From contig CAYSZB010000012.1 in assembly GCA_964435475.1 (NCBI GenBank), positions 1 to 45,020 of the forward strand: DNA of 45,020 nucleotides. Reading direction: 5' to 3'. Positions 23,808 to 31,451 of this stretch are shown here, in pieces. How positions within the stretch are numbered: the stretch's first letter is position 1; each line of letters opens with the position of its first letter. The DNA comes from CAYSZB01 sp964435475. GTDB lineage: Bacteria; Chloroflexota; Anaerolineae; Anaerolineales; Anaerolineaceae. A model generated the notes under the pieces. It was not told the origin of the DNA and did no database searches. It saw only the letters and a program-made list of their open reading frames with translations. Both the position numbers and the translations under genes were made by a program.

Positions 23808-24731
23808 TCATTTCCCGGCTGCTTCTTGATCTTTCCGGGAAGAACCATAATAATCAGGAACAAAAGTCTGGTCGGTCATCGGCGGCCTGACATACCCATC
23901 ATCCTTCTGGCGGGGAGGCAGGACGATTGGCTCTGGGGTCAGGTCTTCATAAGGAATCCGGCTCAACAAATGGCGTATGCAATTGAGACGGGCTTTTTTC
24001 TTGTCATCTGAATTGACAACGAACCAGGGTGATTGCTTGGTATCGGTGTACCTGAACATTTCGTCCTTGGCTTTAGAATACTCCACCCATTTAGAACGGG
24101 ATGCCAGATCCATTGGGCTGAGCTTCCAGCGCCGGGTGATGTCATTGATACGCGCCTGGAATCGTTTTTCCTGTTCTTCATCACTAACTGAGAAGTAATA
24201 CTTCAGGAGGATGATCCCGGACCGGATCAGCATGCGCTCAAATTCGGGACAACTTCTGAAGAACTCTTCCACCTGTTCCTGGCTGCAGAAACCCATCACC
24301 CTTTCAACGCCAGCCCGGTTATACCAGCTGCGGTCAAAGAGCACCATTTCACCAGCTGCAGGGAAGTGGGCAACATATCGCTGAAAATACCATTGTGACT
24401 GTTCGCGTTCTGTGGGAGTTGCCAGAGCTACAACGCGCACGATCCTGGGATTGAGGGTTTCCGTAATTCGTTTTATCACCCCGCCCTTACCAGCCGCATC
24501 CCTCCCCTCGAAAATCACGATAACCTTTAATCCCTTTTCCTTGATCCACCCTTGCATCTTGACCAGTTCGACCTGCAGTTGCTGCAACTCTTTTTCATAC
24601 TCTTTGGTGGACAGTGTGGATATATTCTTTTTGGAACTGGTAGATTTCTTTGGAGGAGGCGCCTTTTCAACTTTCTTCGACTTGGCAAGCGATTTTTCGG
24701 GCTTTGCATTAGCTTTTTGTTTCTTATCCAT
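23808..24731 (-). CDS. ppk2: Polyphosphate kinase 2 (PPK2 family)
   Basis: PPK2 enzymes use polyphosphate to phosphorylate ADP, GDP or AMP. The P-loop EGRDAAGKGGVIKRITE, the Walker B-like FDRSWYNRAGVERVMGF and the lid stretch RINDITRRWKLSPMDL are all intact. The conserved core begins near residue 60 after a Lys/Pro/Ser-rich leader of about 45 residues that looks disordered. It is a one-domain (about 300-residue) protein, the form usually assigned to class I (ADP or GDP to triphosphate). I start at the second ATG (24731), 7 bases after AAGAGG, not at 24737 where spacing is only 1. It stands as its own unit between two terminator-like elements. Confidence 0.92.
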   Translation of the reverse strand: MDKKQKANAKPEKSLAKSKKVEKAPPPKKSTSSKKNISTLSTKEYEKELQQLQVELVKMQGWIKEKGLKVIVIFEGRDAAGKGGVIKRITETLNPRIVRVVALATPTEREQSQWYFQRYVAHFPAAGEMVLFDRSWYNRAGVERVMGFCSQEQVEEFFRSCPEFERMLIRSGIILLKYYFSVSDEEQEKRFQARINDITRRWKLSPMDLASRSKWVEYSKAKDEMFRYTDTKQSPWFVVNSDDKKKARLNCIRHLLSRIPYEDLTPEPIVLPPRQKDDGYVRPPMTDQTFVPDYYGSSRKDQEAAGK

Positions 24732-24802
24732 GGTCATACCTCTTTTCTTTCAAAAAACCATTCAGGTTTCACACACAAAATAAGCCAGATAACTGATCTA
24801 AA

Positions 24803-24837
24803 AGCAACCTATGGTCGAGAAAACAATTCCATAGGAA
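24803..24837 (-). terminator. Possible terminator after the response-regulator gene
   Basis: On the minus strand CCTATGG (24829-24835) can pair with CCATAGG (24808-24814) over a 14-base loop, followed by TTGCTTTT. The T-run is interrupted, so it is weak. Confidence 0.4.
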
Positions 24838-24851
24838 ACTAACCCGTCGTA

Positions 24852-25574
24852 CTATTCTTTTTTCTTTTGAAATTCAACAAAACGATAACCTACACCTCGC
24901 TCGGTTAAAATGTAGCGGGGATTGGCGGGATCAACTTCAATCTTCTTCCGCAAATAATTAATATAGAGCCGAACATAATGCGGTTCATCCCGGTATTCAT
25001 AACCCCAGACCTTGGTGAGGATCTGGTCATGAGTAAGTACCCAGCCGGCATTTTTCACCAGGTGATAAAGCAGGCGATATTCAGTAGGGCGAAGCTTGAC
25101 CAACTCGTTATCCACCCAAACCTCATGCCTGCCAAAATCCATTTTCAAGCGATCGTCGACTTCAACCTTGCCACTCTCATCGTCATCGAATGTCGCTCCG
25201 CGGCGAAGGACTGCCTTGATACGGCTGGCCAGTTCGCGTGGACTGAAAGGTTTGGTAATATAATCGTCCGCGCCCAACTCAAGCCCCTTAACCTTGTCAT
25301 TTTCTTCGCCTTTGGCAGTCAACATGATCACTGGAACCGCACTGACCTCACGGATCGTCTGTAACACTTCAAAGCCATCCATATCAGGCATCATGACATC
25401 CAAGAGGATCAAGTCAGGCAGCGAATCCCGCAAGCGGTCGAGCGCCTGGGTGCCATTGAAGGCTTCTATAACGATAAAGCCATCCTGTTCTAGGTTCAAC
25501 CGGATAAAGCCCACCATCCTTTTTTCATCATCAACCACCAGGATGCGGTATTTTCGAGTATTTAGATCAAACAT
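24852..25574 (-). CDS. OmpR/PhoB-family response regulator (orphan)
   Basis: A receiver domain (residues 9-123) has the acidic pair Asp15/Asp16, phospho-acceptor Asp59 (LLDVMMPD), the switch Thr in VIMLTAKGE and the TKPFSP Lys. It is followed by a winged-helix output domain of the OmpR type, with LRPTEYRLLYHLVKNAG, a YVRLYINYLRKKIE recognition helix and a GVGYRF wing. No histidine kinase is adjacent. Instead it sits 16 bases downstream of a PP2C phosphatase gene, itself next to a Ser/Thr kinase gene, so input from Ser/Thr phosphorylation or from a distant histidine kinase are both possible. It is a DNA-binding transcription factor with unknown targets. Confidence 0.93.
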   Translation of the reverse strand: MFDLNTRKYRILVVDDEKRMVGFIRLNLEQDGFIVIEAFNGTQALDRLRDSLPDLILLDVMMPDMDGFEVLQTIREVSAVPVIMLTAKGEENDKVKGLELGADDYITKPFSPRELASRIKAVLRRGATFDDDESGKVEVDDRLKMDFGRHEVWVDNELVKLRPTEYRLLYHLVKNAGWVLTHDQILTKVWGYEYRDEPHYVRLYINYLRKKIEVDPANPRYILTERGVGYRFVEFQKKKE

Positions 25575-25590
25575 CTTTGCAGTTCACTCC

Positions 25591-26460
25591 TTATTGATAT
25601 TCAACCAGTATGACACTGATATTGTCCTGCCCACCGGCATCATTTGCAGATTTGACCATCAAACGGCAGGCTTCTGAGAACATGCCGGCGGTGAGGGTCA
25701 TCATGTAAATCTGCTGATCAGGCACCAATCCCCACAGACCATCAGAACAAAGCAGCAACCTGTCGCCTGAATTCAACAGGAATTGACCCTGGTCAACTTT
25801 AAAACCGTCGGTCTGACCCAGGGCGCGGATTAGGACATTTTTCTGAGGGTGATCGCTGATTTCATCCAGGCTGATCTGTCCCAGTTCGTACAGTCTTCTG
25901 ACCAGTGAGTGGTCACTTGTCATACAATGCATTTGCTGACTTTTATTAACCCTGTAAAGCCGGCTGTCACCGACGTGCCCAAAATAAACCTGGTTGTTGA
26001 TGATAAGGGCAATGGTCAGCGTAGTACCTCCTCCCGGCGCGACCTTCAATACTTCTTCCTGGGATTGCATAAAGGCTTCATTGACCAGACTGTTTAACCG
26101 ATCGCTATTACCCACCAGGTCATGAACGCCAAGGTTATTGGCCAAGTGCCGAATAAGATAATCGGTTGAAGTGCGGATCGCAGCACTGCTGGCAATCTCT
26201 CCACTCATATGTCCACCCATACCGTCAGCGATGGCAAACAAACCAACCTCCTGCATGCCATGCAGATCGACAGTGTAAAAGGATGTGCAAAATAACGAAT
26301 CCTCGTTATGGGATCGGACACTTCCGACAGAATTTGCGGCAGAAAATACCAGGTGACTTTGCGAGATCTCAGCAGTCTCTGGGGACGTCACATGTTCGGG
26401 TTTATCCTGGGTTTTACTGATGTTCTGGGTTTTAGTTTTCGAACCAAATATTCCGGCCAA
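25591..26460 (-). CDS. PP2C-type (PPM) protein phosphatase
   Basis: The 289-residue phosphatase starts at a TTG, with GAGGAG 6 bases upstream; the nearby ATG is out of frame. A roughly 35-residue polar leader precedes the PPM domain: VRSHNEDSL (48-56), AIADGMGGHMSGEIAS (77-92, metal-binding Asp79), GHVGDSRLYR, LLLCSDGLWGLV and GGQDNISVILVEY at the end. All metal-ligand motifs are intact, so it should be active against phospho-Ser/Thr. It is cytosolic, like PrpC or PstP without the membrane helix. The Ser/Thr kinase that probably opposes it is 0.7 kb away on the other strand. Confidence 0.93.
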   Translation of the reverse strand: MAGIFGSKTKTQNISKTQDKPEHVTSPETAEISQSHLVFSAANSVGSVRSHNEDSLFCTSFYTVDLHGMQEVGLFAIADGMGGHMSGEIASSAAIRTSTDYLIRHLANNLGVHDLVGNSDRLNSLVNEAFMQSQEEVLKVAPGGGTTLTIALIINNQVYFGHVGDSRLYRVNKSQQMHCMTSDHSLVRRLYELGQISLDEISDHPQKNVLIRALGQTDGFKVDQGQFLLNSGDRLLLCSDGLWGLVPDQQIYMMTLTAGMFSEACRLMVKSANDAGGQDNISVILVEYQ

Positions 26461-26527
26461 CCATGACTCCTCTATAAAATAATTAATGGTATTTTACACC
26501 TTCAAATAAATCTCTTTAAAACATTTA

Positions 26528-27028
26528 TCAAGGGTTGGTTGTTTCGCTTTCTAAACGGCTTAGATAAGCATCCGCAGACCACCCTGTTCGAGTCTTATCA
26601 TATGGTGCTTCCAGTTGCCACCACGTATAGCCATCCTGTTCCACAGGCCCACCTATAACCAGGAAAGCCTCCGAATCCATGGCAACAAACCTTACTTCGC
26701 TATTCGTCCCTGGATCAGAACGCATTCTCAGACCAGACCCTTCAGTCCCGGTCACCTGGACGTAAGCCCCAATTCCGATCACATTTGGTGGAAGTATCAC
26801 GGCAGGCGTAGAGGTCTCAACAATCATTTCTGTTGGAAGGACTATTCTAGGTGTTGAAGTCGGGGCAGGAATTTGAGTAATCTTAACTTCAGGCGTGATA
26901 TCCGGTTCTTTACGCATCTTGCCTGCCCAAACAATTATCACAATGCCAACAACAATCAGAATGATCGAGAATAGAACCCCACCGATCACAGTGTAGAGAT
27001 TGGCTTTGACAGGTTTTTGGGCATTCAT
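26528..27028 (-). CDS. Single-pass membrane protein with extracellular SH3-like domain
   Basis: The 166-residue protein has a short cytoplasmic N-terminus, one membrane helix (about 12-35), a Pro/Thr linker (about 45-85), and a C-terminal SH3b domain. Its features are GIGAYVQVTGTEGSGLRMRS, a middle LVIGGPVEQDGYTWWQLEA, and RTGWSADAYL. Extracellular SH3b domains commonly bind peptidoglycan or cell-surface peptides. It lies upstream of the PP2C phosphatase gene in the same direction, 67 bases apart, and head to head with the Ser/Thr kinase gene. A sensor or wall-binding role in the kinase/phosphatase unit is plausible but inferred from context only. Confidence 0.8.
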   Translation of the reverse strand: MNAQKPVKANLYTVIGGVLFSIILIVVGIVIIVWAGKMRKEPDITPEVKITQIPAPTSTPRIVLPTEMIVETSTPAVILPPNVIGIGAYVQVTGTEGSGLRMRSDPGTNSEVRFVAMDSEAFLVIGGPVEQDGYTWWQLEAPYDKTRTGWSADAYLSRLESETTNP

Positions 27029-27130
27029 AAATGAATTATACAGGATTGTTATGGCATTCTCAACATCAATTCAAAGCCATTCCAGGTTACATCAAGGGCA
27101 TGGCTCGACATGTTGTTGGTCGTTTTGCGT

Positions 27131-27136
27131 TATAAT
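27131..27136 (+). promoter_or_regulatory. -10 box (TATAAT) directly before the Ser/Thr kinase gene
   Basis: A perfect TATAAT ends 9 bases before the kinase ATG. Transcription would begin within about 2-4 bases of the start codon, so the mRNA should be leaderless or nearly so. No good -35 is seen (TCGACA at 27105 is 20 bases away). Confidence 0.55.
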
Positions 27137-27145
27137 CCCTCAGTG

Positions 27146-28228
27146 ATGGAAACCAGAGTTCTGAATGACCGATACCAATTGATCCATCCCCTGGGGACAG
27201 GGGGCATGGCTGTGGTTTATAAAGCAACCGACCTGATGCTGGAACGCACTGTGGCAATCAAGGTTTTGAAAGAGGATAATACACAGGATGCCACATTCCG
27301 GGCCAACTTCAGGCAGGAAGCCCGCGCAGCAGCCAACCTCTCTCACCCCAACATCGTCACCGTACATGATTTTGGATTGGATCGCAACCAACTCTTCATT
27401 GTGATGGAGTATATCCCTGGTACGGATTTAAAATCAGTCATCCGGCAGAAGGGTGTCTTCAAGCTGAACGAAGCAATTGAACTGATGATCCAGGCGTGTG
27501 CAGGAGTGGGTTATGCGCATCGAGCCGGGCTGGTACATTGTGACATAAAACCTCACAATATCCTGGTCACGCCAGATATGCGTTTAAAAGTCACTGATTT
27601 TGGCATTGCCCGCGCGTTGGCTACGATACCCGCGGAAGAACACAATGATATTGTCTGGGGATCTCCACATTATTTTTCGCCGGAACAGGCAAAAGGTGCA
27701 GCACCTTCTCCGGCATCAGATGTTTACTCCCTGGGTATCATTTTTTATGAAATGCTGACCGGGCAGTTGCCATTTAAATCAGAAGATGGCACAGAATTGG
27801 CCCGCATGCACCGGGAGGAACAGCCACTGCCTCCCCGGCGATTGAACTCGCAAATCCCCCAAAAGCTGGAGGATATCATCCTAAAAGTCCTCTCAAAAGA
27901 GCCTTCCTCCCGTTATCGAACAGCGGATCAGTTTGGAAGAGTACTAAGTGCGTTCCTGAATTCCGAAGCAATGAATCCACCGAACTTACCACAGAAACAT
28001 GTTGAGCCAATCCTGGCAAACCTTTATCCTCCAAAAGCTAAGGATAATTCCGATCACATAAATACCGAGCCAAACGAAAGTACAATTGAGCATGAAGTCA
28101 CCGAACCATTAAAAGTCGCGATCAAATCTGTTGATTGGGTCAACTGGTTTTTAGGTGTCCTGGCTTTCACTTTTTTACTCGGGCTTATCCCGTTTTGGCT
28201 TTATGTCTATCTGACCCTTAACCCTTAG
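27146..28228 (+). CDS. Ser/Thr protein kinase (PknB-type), C-terminal membrane anchor
   Basis: The kinase domain (about 10-270) is complete: glycine loop LGTGGMAVVYKA, Lys39 (VAIKVLK), catalytic loop HCDIKPHN with Asp133, DFG (151-153) and the SPHYFSPEQ activation-segment end. The catalytic His-Arg-Asp is His-Cys-Asp here, so it belongs to the non-RD kinases. After a polar linker a membrane helix (NWFLGVLAFTFLLGLIPFWLYVYL, 22 residues of which are hydrophobic) ends at the C-terminus with no extracellular sensor, unlike PknB with its PASTA repeats. I start at the ATG at 27146; translation from further upstream would include the promoter. The gene is followed by rpe after 10 bases. Confidence 0.9.
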   Translation: METRVLNDRYQLIHPLGTGGMAVVYKATDLMLERTVAIKVLKEDNTQDATFRANFRQEARAAANLSHPNIVTVHDFGLDRNQLFIVMEYIPGTDLKSVIRQKGVFKLNEAIELMIQACAGVGYAHRAGLVHCDIKPHNILVTPDMRLKVTDFGIARALATIPAEEHNDIVWGSPHYFSPEQAKGAAPSPASDVYSLGIIFYEMLTGQLPFKSEDGTELARMHREEQPLPPRRLNSQIPQKLEDIILKVLSKEPSSRYRTADQFGRVLSAFLNSEAMNPPNLPQKHVEPILANLYPPKAKDNSDHINTEPNESTIEHEVTEPLKVAIKSVDWVNWFLGVLAFTFLLGLIPFWLYVYLTLNP

Positions 28229-28238
28229 AGAAAACCTT

Positions 28239-28904
28239 ATGAATTACTTCATTTCACCATCAATTCTCTCAGCAAATTTTGAACACCTGGCAGAGGATCT
28301 TATCCAGTGCAAAAGAGGTGGCGCAGATTGGATCCACATTGATGTCATGGATGGTCGGTTTGTGCCCAACATCACCTATGGACCACTGATCGTGGAAGCA
28401 TGCAGACGAGCTGTTGACCTGCCCCTGGATGTGCACCTGATGATCATTGAACCTGAAAAACACATTGAAGCATTTGCCAAGGCTGGAGCAGATGCCATTA
28501 CCGTTCATGTTGAAACCTGCCCCAACCTGCATCGCACGCTGCAGACCATCCGGGAATTAAAATTAAAAGCAGGTGTGACCATTAACCCGGGAACGCCAAT
28601 CGAATCTCTAACCGAAGTGATATCTATGATTGACATGGTTTTAATCATGAGTGTAAATCCCGGTTTCGGTGGTCAGAATTTTATTCCGCAATCCGTGGAC
28701 AAGATCACCCGATTAAAAAAGATGATGGACGAATTTTCTTCCCCGGCGATCATCCAGGTAGATGGTGGAGTAAGTCACGAAAATATAAACCAATTGTTTA
28801 AGGCAGGAGCACGCAATTTTGTTGCTGGGTCAGCTATATTTAACCATCCTGGTGGGATTGGTGCAGGCATTCAAGCACTGAGAAGGGCTTTGTCTGCTGT
28901 TTAA
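28239..28904 (+). CDS. rpe: Ribulose-phosphate 3-epimerase
   Basis: The 221-residue TIM-barrel enzyme interconverts ribulose-5-phosphate and xylulose-5-phosphate in the pentose phosphate pathway. Metal-binding and catalytic segments are intact: SPSILSANF, HIDVMDGRFVPN, DVHLMI, MSVNPGFGGQNF and QVDGGVS. Length is typical. It lies 10 bases after the kinase gene and is presumably co-transcribed with it, with a weak ribosome site. Its stop codon lies within the terminator hairpin of the convergent rpmB gene. Confidence 0.97.
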   Translation: MNYFISPSILSANFEHLAEDLIQCKRGGADWIHIDVMDGRFVPNITYGPLIVEACRRAVDLPLDVHLMIIEPEKHIEAFAKAGADAITVHVETCPNLHRTLQTIRELKLKAGVTINPGTPIESLTEVISMIDMVLIMSVNPGFGGQNFIPQSVDKITRLKKMMDEFSSPAIIQVDGGVSHENINQLFKAGARNFVAGSAIFNHPGGIGAGIQALRRALSAV

Positions 28905-28930
28905 AACAAAAATCACGGCATTACCGTGAC
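28903..28930 (-). terminator. Terminator of rpmB
   Basis: On the minus strand TCACGG and CCGTGA form a 6-bp stem with a 5-base loop, followed by TTTTTGTTTT. It overlaps the 3' end of the convergent rpe gene. Confidence 0.7.
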
Positions 28931-28953
28931 TTCTGATCAAAAAACGGGTTAAA

Positions 28954-29139
28954 CTACTTGTATGATTTATTCAACGTCTTTATACAACGAGCACAAAGGA
29001 CCTGGCTTACTTTCTTGCCATCCTGTGTTACAGTCACTTTCTGCAAATTTGGGCGAAATGTACGCCTGGTTGCGACAAGTGAGTGGCTACGGTTGTGACC
29101 GAACAAGGTTGCTTTTCCACAAATACTGCACTTTGCCAT
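28954..29139 (-). CDS. rpmB: 50S ribosomal protein L28
   Basis: The 61-residue protein is L28 of the zinc-binding (C+) form: Cys4 and Cys7 near the start (AKCSICGK) and Cys49 and Cys52 (CARC) near the end. HNRSHSLVATRRTFRPN is the rRNA-contacting signature. AAAGGAAA precedes the ATG. In many bacteria rpmB lies, as here, back to back with the Asp23 and fakA-type genes, which supports the annotation of those neighbours. Confidence 0.98.
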   Translation of the reverse strand: MAKCSICGKATLFGHNRSHSLVATRRTFRPNLQKVTVTQDGKKVSQVLCARCIKTLNKSYK

Positions 29140-29183
29140 CTCAATTTCCTTTCCTACAAAATAATGTCATCCATTGGGCGAAT

Positions 29184-29211
29184 TTGTCATACCCAAACAG
29201 CGAATTATTCT
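29184..29211 (+). promoter_or_regulatory. Candidate promoter of the Asp23-fakA operon
   Basis: TTGTCA (29184-29189), 16 bases, then TATTCT (29206-29211). It overlaps the opposing rpmB -10 box, so the two divergent promoters may compete. Confidence 0.4.
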
Positions 29212-29235
29212 ACCATACACAACCTAATGAATCAA
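29207..29235 (-). promoter_or_regulatory. Promoter of rpmB
   Basis: On the minus strand TTGATT (29230-29235), 17 bases, then TAGAAT (29207-29212). The leader to the rpmB start is about 60 bases. Confidence 0.6.
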
Positions 29236-29259
29236 GGCATATTTAAAAGGGAGTAAATA

Positions 29260-29616
29260 ATGACAGACAAAACCAACCCCTTAGGCAATATTTATATCAT
29301 GCCAACAGCCATAGCAACAATTGCCAGGCACTCCATCCTGCAATCCTATGGTGTTGTAGGCCTTGCCCCAAGCAATCTAATCGAAATGATCCGCAAGTTC
29401 TTTAAAAAAGATGACAAGTATGGCATCAAAGTTAAGGTAAATAACACTGGCCTGATCATTGATATTTATGTCATAGTTGAGTACGGCGTACGGATCAAAT
29501 CAATTACCGATAGTGCCGCTCACAGTGTTAAATACAATGTGGAAAAGACGATAGGTGTCCCTGTCCATCGGATCAATATCCATGTCCGTGGTTTGAGAAT
29601 TAGCGATTCTGATTAG
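29260..29616 (+). CDS. Asp23/Gls24-family protein
   Basis: The 118-residue protein belongs to the Asp23/Gls24 (YloU) family of small cytoplasmic proteins linked to envelope stress and, by position, to fatty-acid kinase. It has the opening IYIMPTAIATIARHSI and the closing VKYNVEKTIGVPVHRINIHVRGL of the family. AAAAGGGAG precedes the ATG. It lies directly before the fakA-like gene, the standard YloU-YloV pairing. Molecular function is unknown. Confidence 0.93.
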   Translation: MTDKTNPLGNIYIMPTAIATIARHSILQSYGVVGLAPSNLIEMIRKFFKKDDKYGIKVKVNNTGLIIDIYVIVEYGVRIKSITDSAAHSVKYNVEKTIGVPVHRINIHVRGLRISDSD

Positions 29617-29657
29617 TGTTTACAAGTTGAAAAATCTTTGCGTATACCAGGAGCATT

Positions 29658-31343
29658 ATGAGTAGTAAGAAAACTCCCATCCTGAGTGATGAAGACCGTC
29701 ACAGGTTGCTTCAAACACCTGTTGATGGAAAAGGGTTAAAAGTATTAATCGAAGCAGGCTTAACATGGCTTCGGACAAACCAACAGTTGGTAAATTCATT
29801 AAATGTCTTTCCAGTGCCGGACGGCGATACAGGGACCAACATGGTTTTGACAATGCAAGCAGCGTATGATGAAGCCAATAGGGCAAACAATGACAACTGT
29901 GGTGAAATGGCACACGCCCTGGCTCAAGGCGCATTAATGGGGGCACGGGGCAATTCTGGTGTGATACTCTCCCAGATCTGGCGTGGCTTTGCCCGAGCTA
30001 TGGATCATTTTGATTCAATGGATGCAAGTTTGTTTGTCAAAGCCCTGCATGAAAGCCGTAATACTGCCTATAAAGGCGTTGTTAGACCTGTTGAAGGTAC
30101 AATCCTCACTGTGATCACTGATATGGCAGCTCAAGCTGAAGCCTCGCTGGGAAAAACAAGCAAATTAAGTGAACTACTTCAAGACATTGTTGAAGCAGGA
30201 GCCAGTAGTGTTGAACATACTCCCGAGTTGCTGCCCATCCTAAAACAAGCGGGGGTGGTTGATTCCGGGGGAAAGGGTTTACTCTTTATTTTCGAAGGCA
30301 TGCTTCGCTTATTAAAGGGGGAGTCTTTGGATGTAGCGGTCGCCAGTGTCAAACCCCTTTCTGAGATGAACCTGGATAAAACCCTGGAATCGATCGAACC
30401 CGGGCAGGATTTTGAAGTGGTGATCGATTTTACCCCCACCACACAGCTTGACCTGGAGGCTTATTATTCCGGGCTGGTTGACATAGGTACTTCCATCCAG
30501 GTCGGTGAGGGCGATGGCATGTACCGCATGCACATTCATGTGCCACATGACAACCGATACAAGCCGATAGATTACACCATGCATCACGGCACAATACAAA
30601 AAGTGATGATCGAAAACCTCCTGGACCAGATAGAGAAAGATAAGAAAAAACAGACCAGCAAGCTGAAATTTGCACCAGTGCAACCGGATGAGATCGCCGT
30701 TGTGGCTGTTTCGCCTGGACATGGACTTTCCAGGATCTTTGCCAGCCTGGGTGTAGCTGCCATCATCGAAGGTGGACAAACGATGAATCCCAGTGTGGGT
30801 CAGATCCTGGAATCATTTGAGAATTTACCCACTGATAAGGTAATCATTCTGCCCAACAACAAGAACATCATTTTTGCAGCCGAAAAAGCGGCTGCGGTGA
30901 CCGTAAAACAGGTGGCGGTAATCCCCTCAATTAATACACCGCAGGGCTTTTCAGCCTTGCTGCGCCTCGTACCCAGTGGAACCCTCAAAGAAAATGCAGA
31001 TGCAATGAAAGACGCATTATCAGATGTACATACAGGTGAGATCACAACAGCTACCCGGACGGTCGAAATTGATAACGTCCAGGTAAATAAAGGACAGGTG
31101 ATCGTCCTTTTGGATGAAAAACTGGTGGCAGCTACCACATCGATCGAGGAAGCATGTAAAGAATTACTCACCACCGCCAAAGCCGAGGAGTATGAGCGGA
31201 TAACCCTGTTTTACGGTGAAGGCATGCACATAAACGAAGTAAACCGCCTTGCTGACCAAATCAGGTCTGAATATCCTGACCATGAAGTAGAAGTGCATGA
31301 TGGTGGCCAACCACATTACCAGCTAATTATTGCTATAGAATAG
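29658..31343 (+). CDS. fakA: FakA-like fatty-acid kinase subunit (DAK2 domain, YloV family)
   Basis: The 561-residue protein has an N-terminal DhaL (DAK2) ATP-binding domain with the Mg-binding FPVPDGDTGTNM (51-62), GARGNSGVILSQIWRGF and a PVEGTILTV segment. A middle domain and a DegV-like C-terminal domain with YERITLFYGEGM follow. FakA phosphorylates fatty acids held by a separate FakB (DegV-family) protein, making acyl-phosphate for phospholipid synthesis. No fakB is in the window. AGGAG precedes the ATG. A terminator follows, so the unit Asp23-fakA is separate from recG. Confidence 0.92.
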   Translation: MSSKKTPILSDEDRHRLLQTPVDGKGLKVLIEAGLTWLRTNQQLVNSLNVFPVPDGDTGTNMVLTMQAAYDEANRANNDNCGEMAHALAQGALMGARGNSGVILSQIWRGFARAMDHFDSMDASLFVKALHESRNTAYKGVVRPVEGTILTVITDMAAQAEASLGKTSKLSELLQDIVEAGASSVEHTPELLPILKQAGVVDSGGKGLLFIFEGMLRLLKGESLDVAVASVKPLSEMNLDKTLESIEPGQDFEVVIDFTPTTQLDLEAYYSGLVDIGTSIQVGEGDGMYRMHIHVPHDNRYKPIDYTMHHGTIQKVMIENLLDQIEKDKKKQTSKLKFAPVQPDEIAVVAVSPGHGLSRIFASLGVAAIIEGGQTMNPSVGQILESFENLPTDKVIILPNNKNIIFAAEKAAAVTVKQVAVIPSINTPQGFSALLRLVPSGTLKENADAMKDALSDVHTGEITTATRTVEIDNVQVNKGQVIVLLDEKLVAATTSIEEACKELLTTAKAEEYERITLFYGEGMHINEVNRLADQIRSEYPDHEVEVHDGGQPHYQLIIAIE

Positions 31344-31366
31344 ACAAATACGTTGATAAATTATTC

Positions 31367-31407
31367 GGTCTCACTGGATGGTTTCCCGGTGAGATCTTTT
31401 TTTTTCT
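31367..31407 (+). terminator. Rho-independent terminator after fakA
   Basis: TCTCACTGG (31369-31377) pairs with CCGGTGAGA (31387-31395, one G-U), followed by a T-run of about ten bases. Confidence 0.88.
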
Positions 31408-31422
31408 TAACCAGACATTTGA

Positions 31423-31428
31423 TATAAT
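31423..31428 (+). promoter_or_regulatory. -10 box (TATAAT) of recG
   Basis: A perfect TATAAT lies 23 bases before the recG ATG and directly after the fakA terminator; GAGGAA forms the ribosome site between. The -35 region is only a T-run. Confidence 0.5.
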
Positions 31429-31451
31429 CGTCTGACAAACCGAGGAAAATT

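Noticed and set aside
27110..27145. Upstream 12-codon extension of the Ser/Thr kinase
   Set aside because: It contains the TATAAT box and the kinase domain fits the ATG at 27146.
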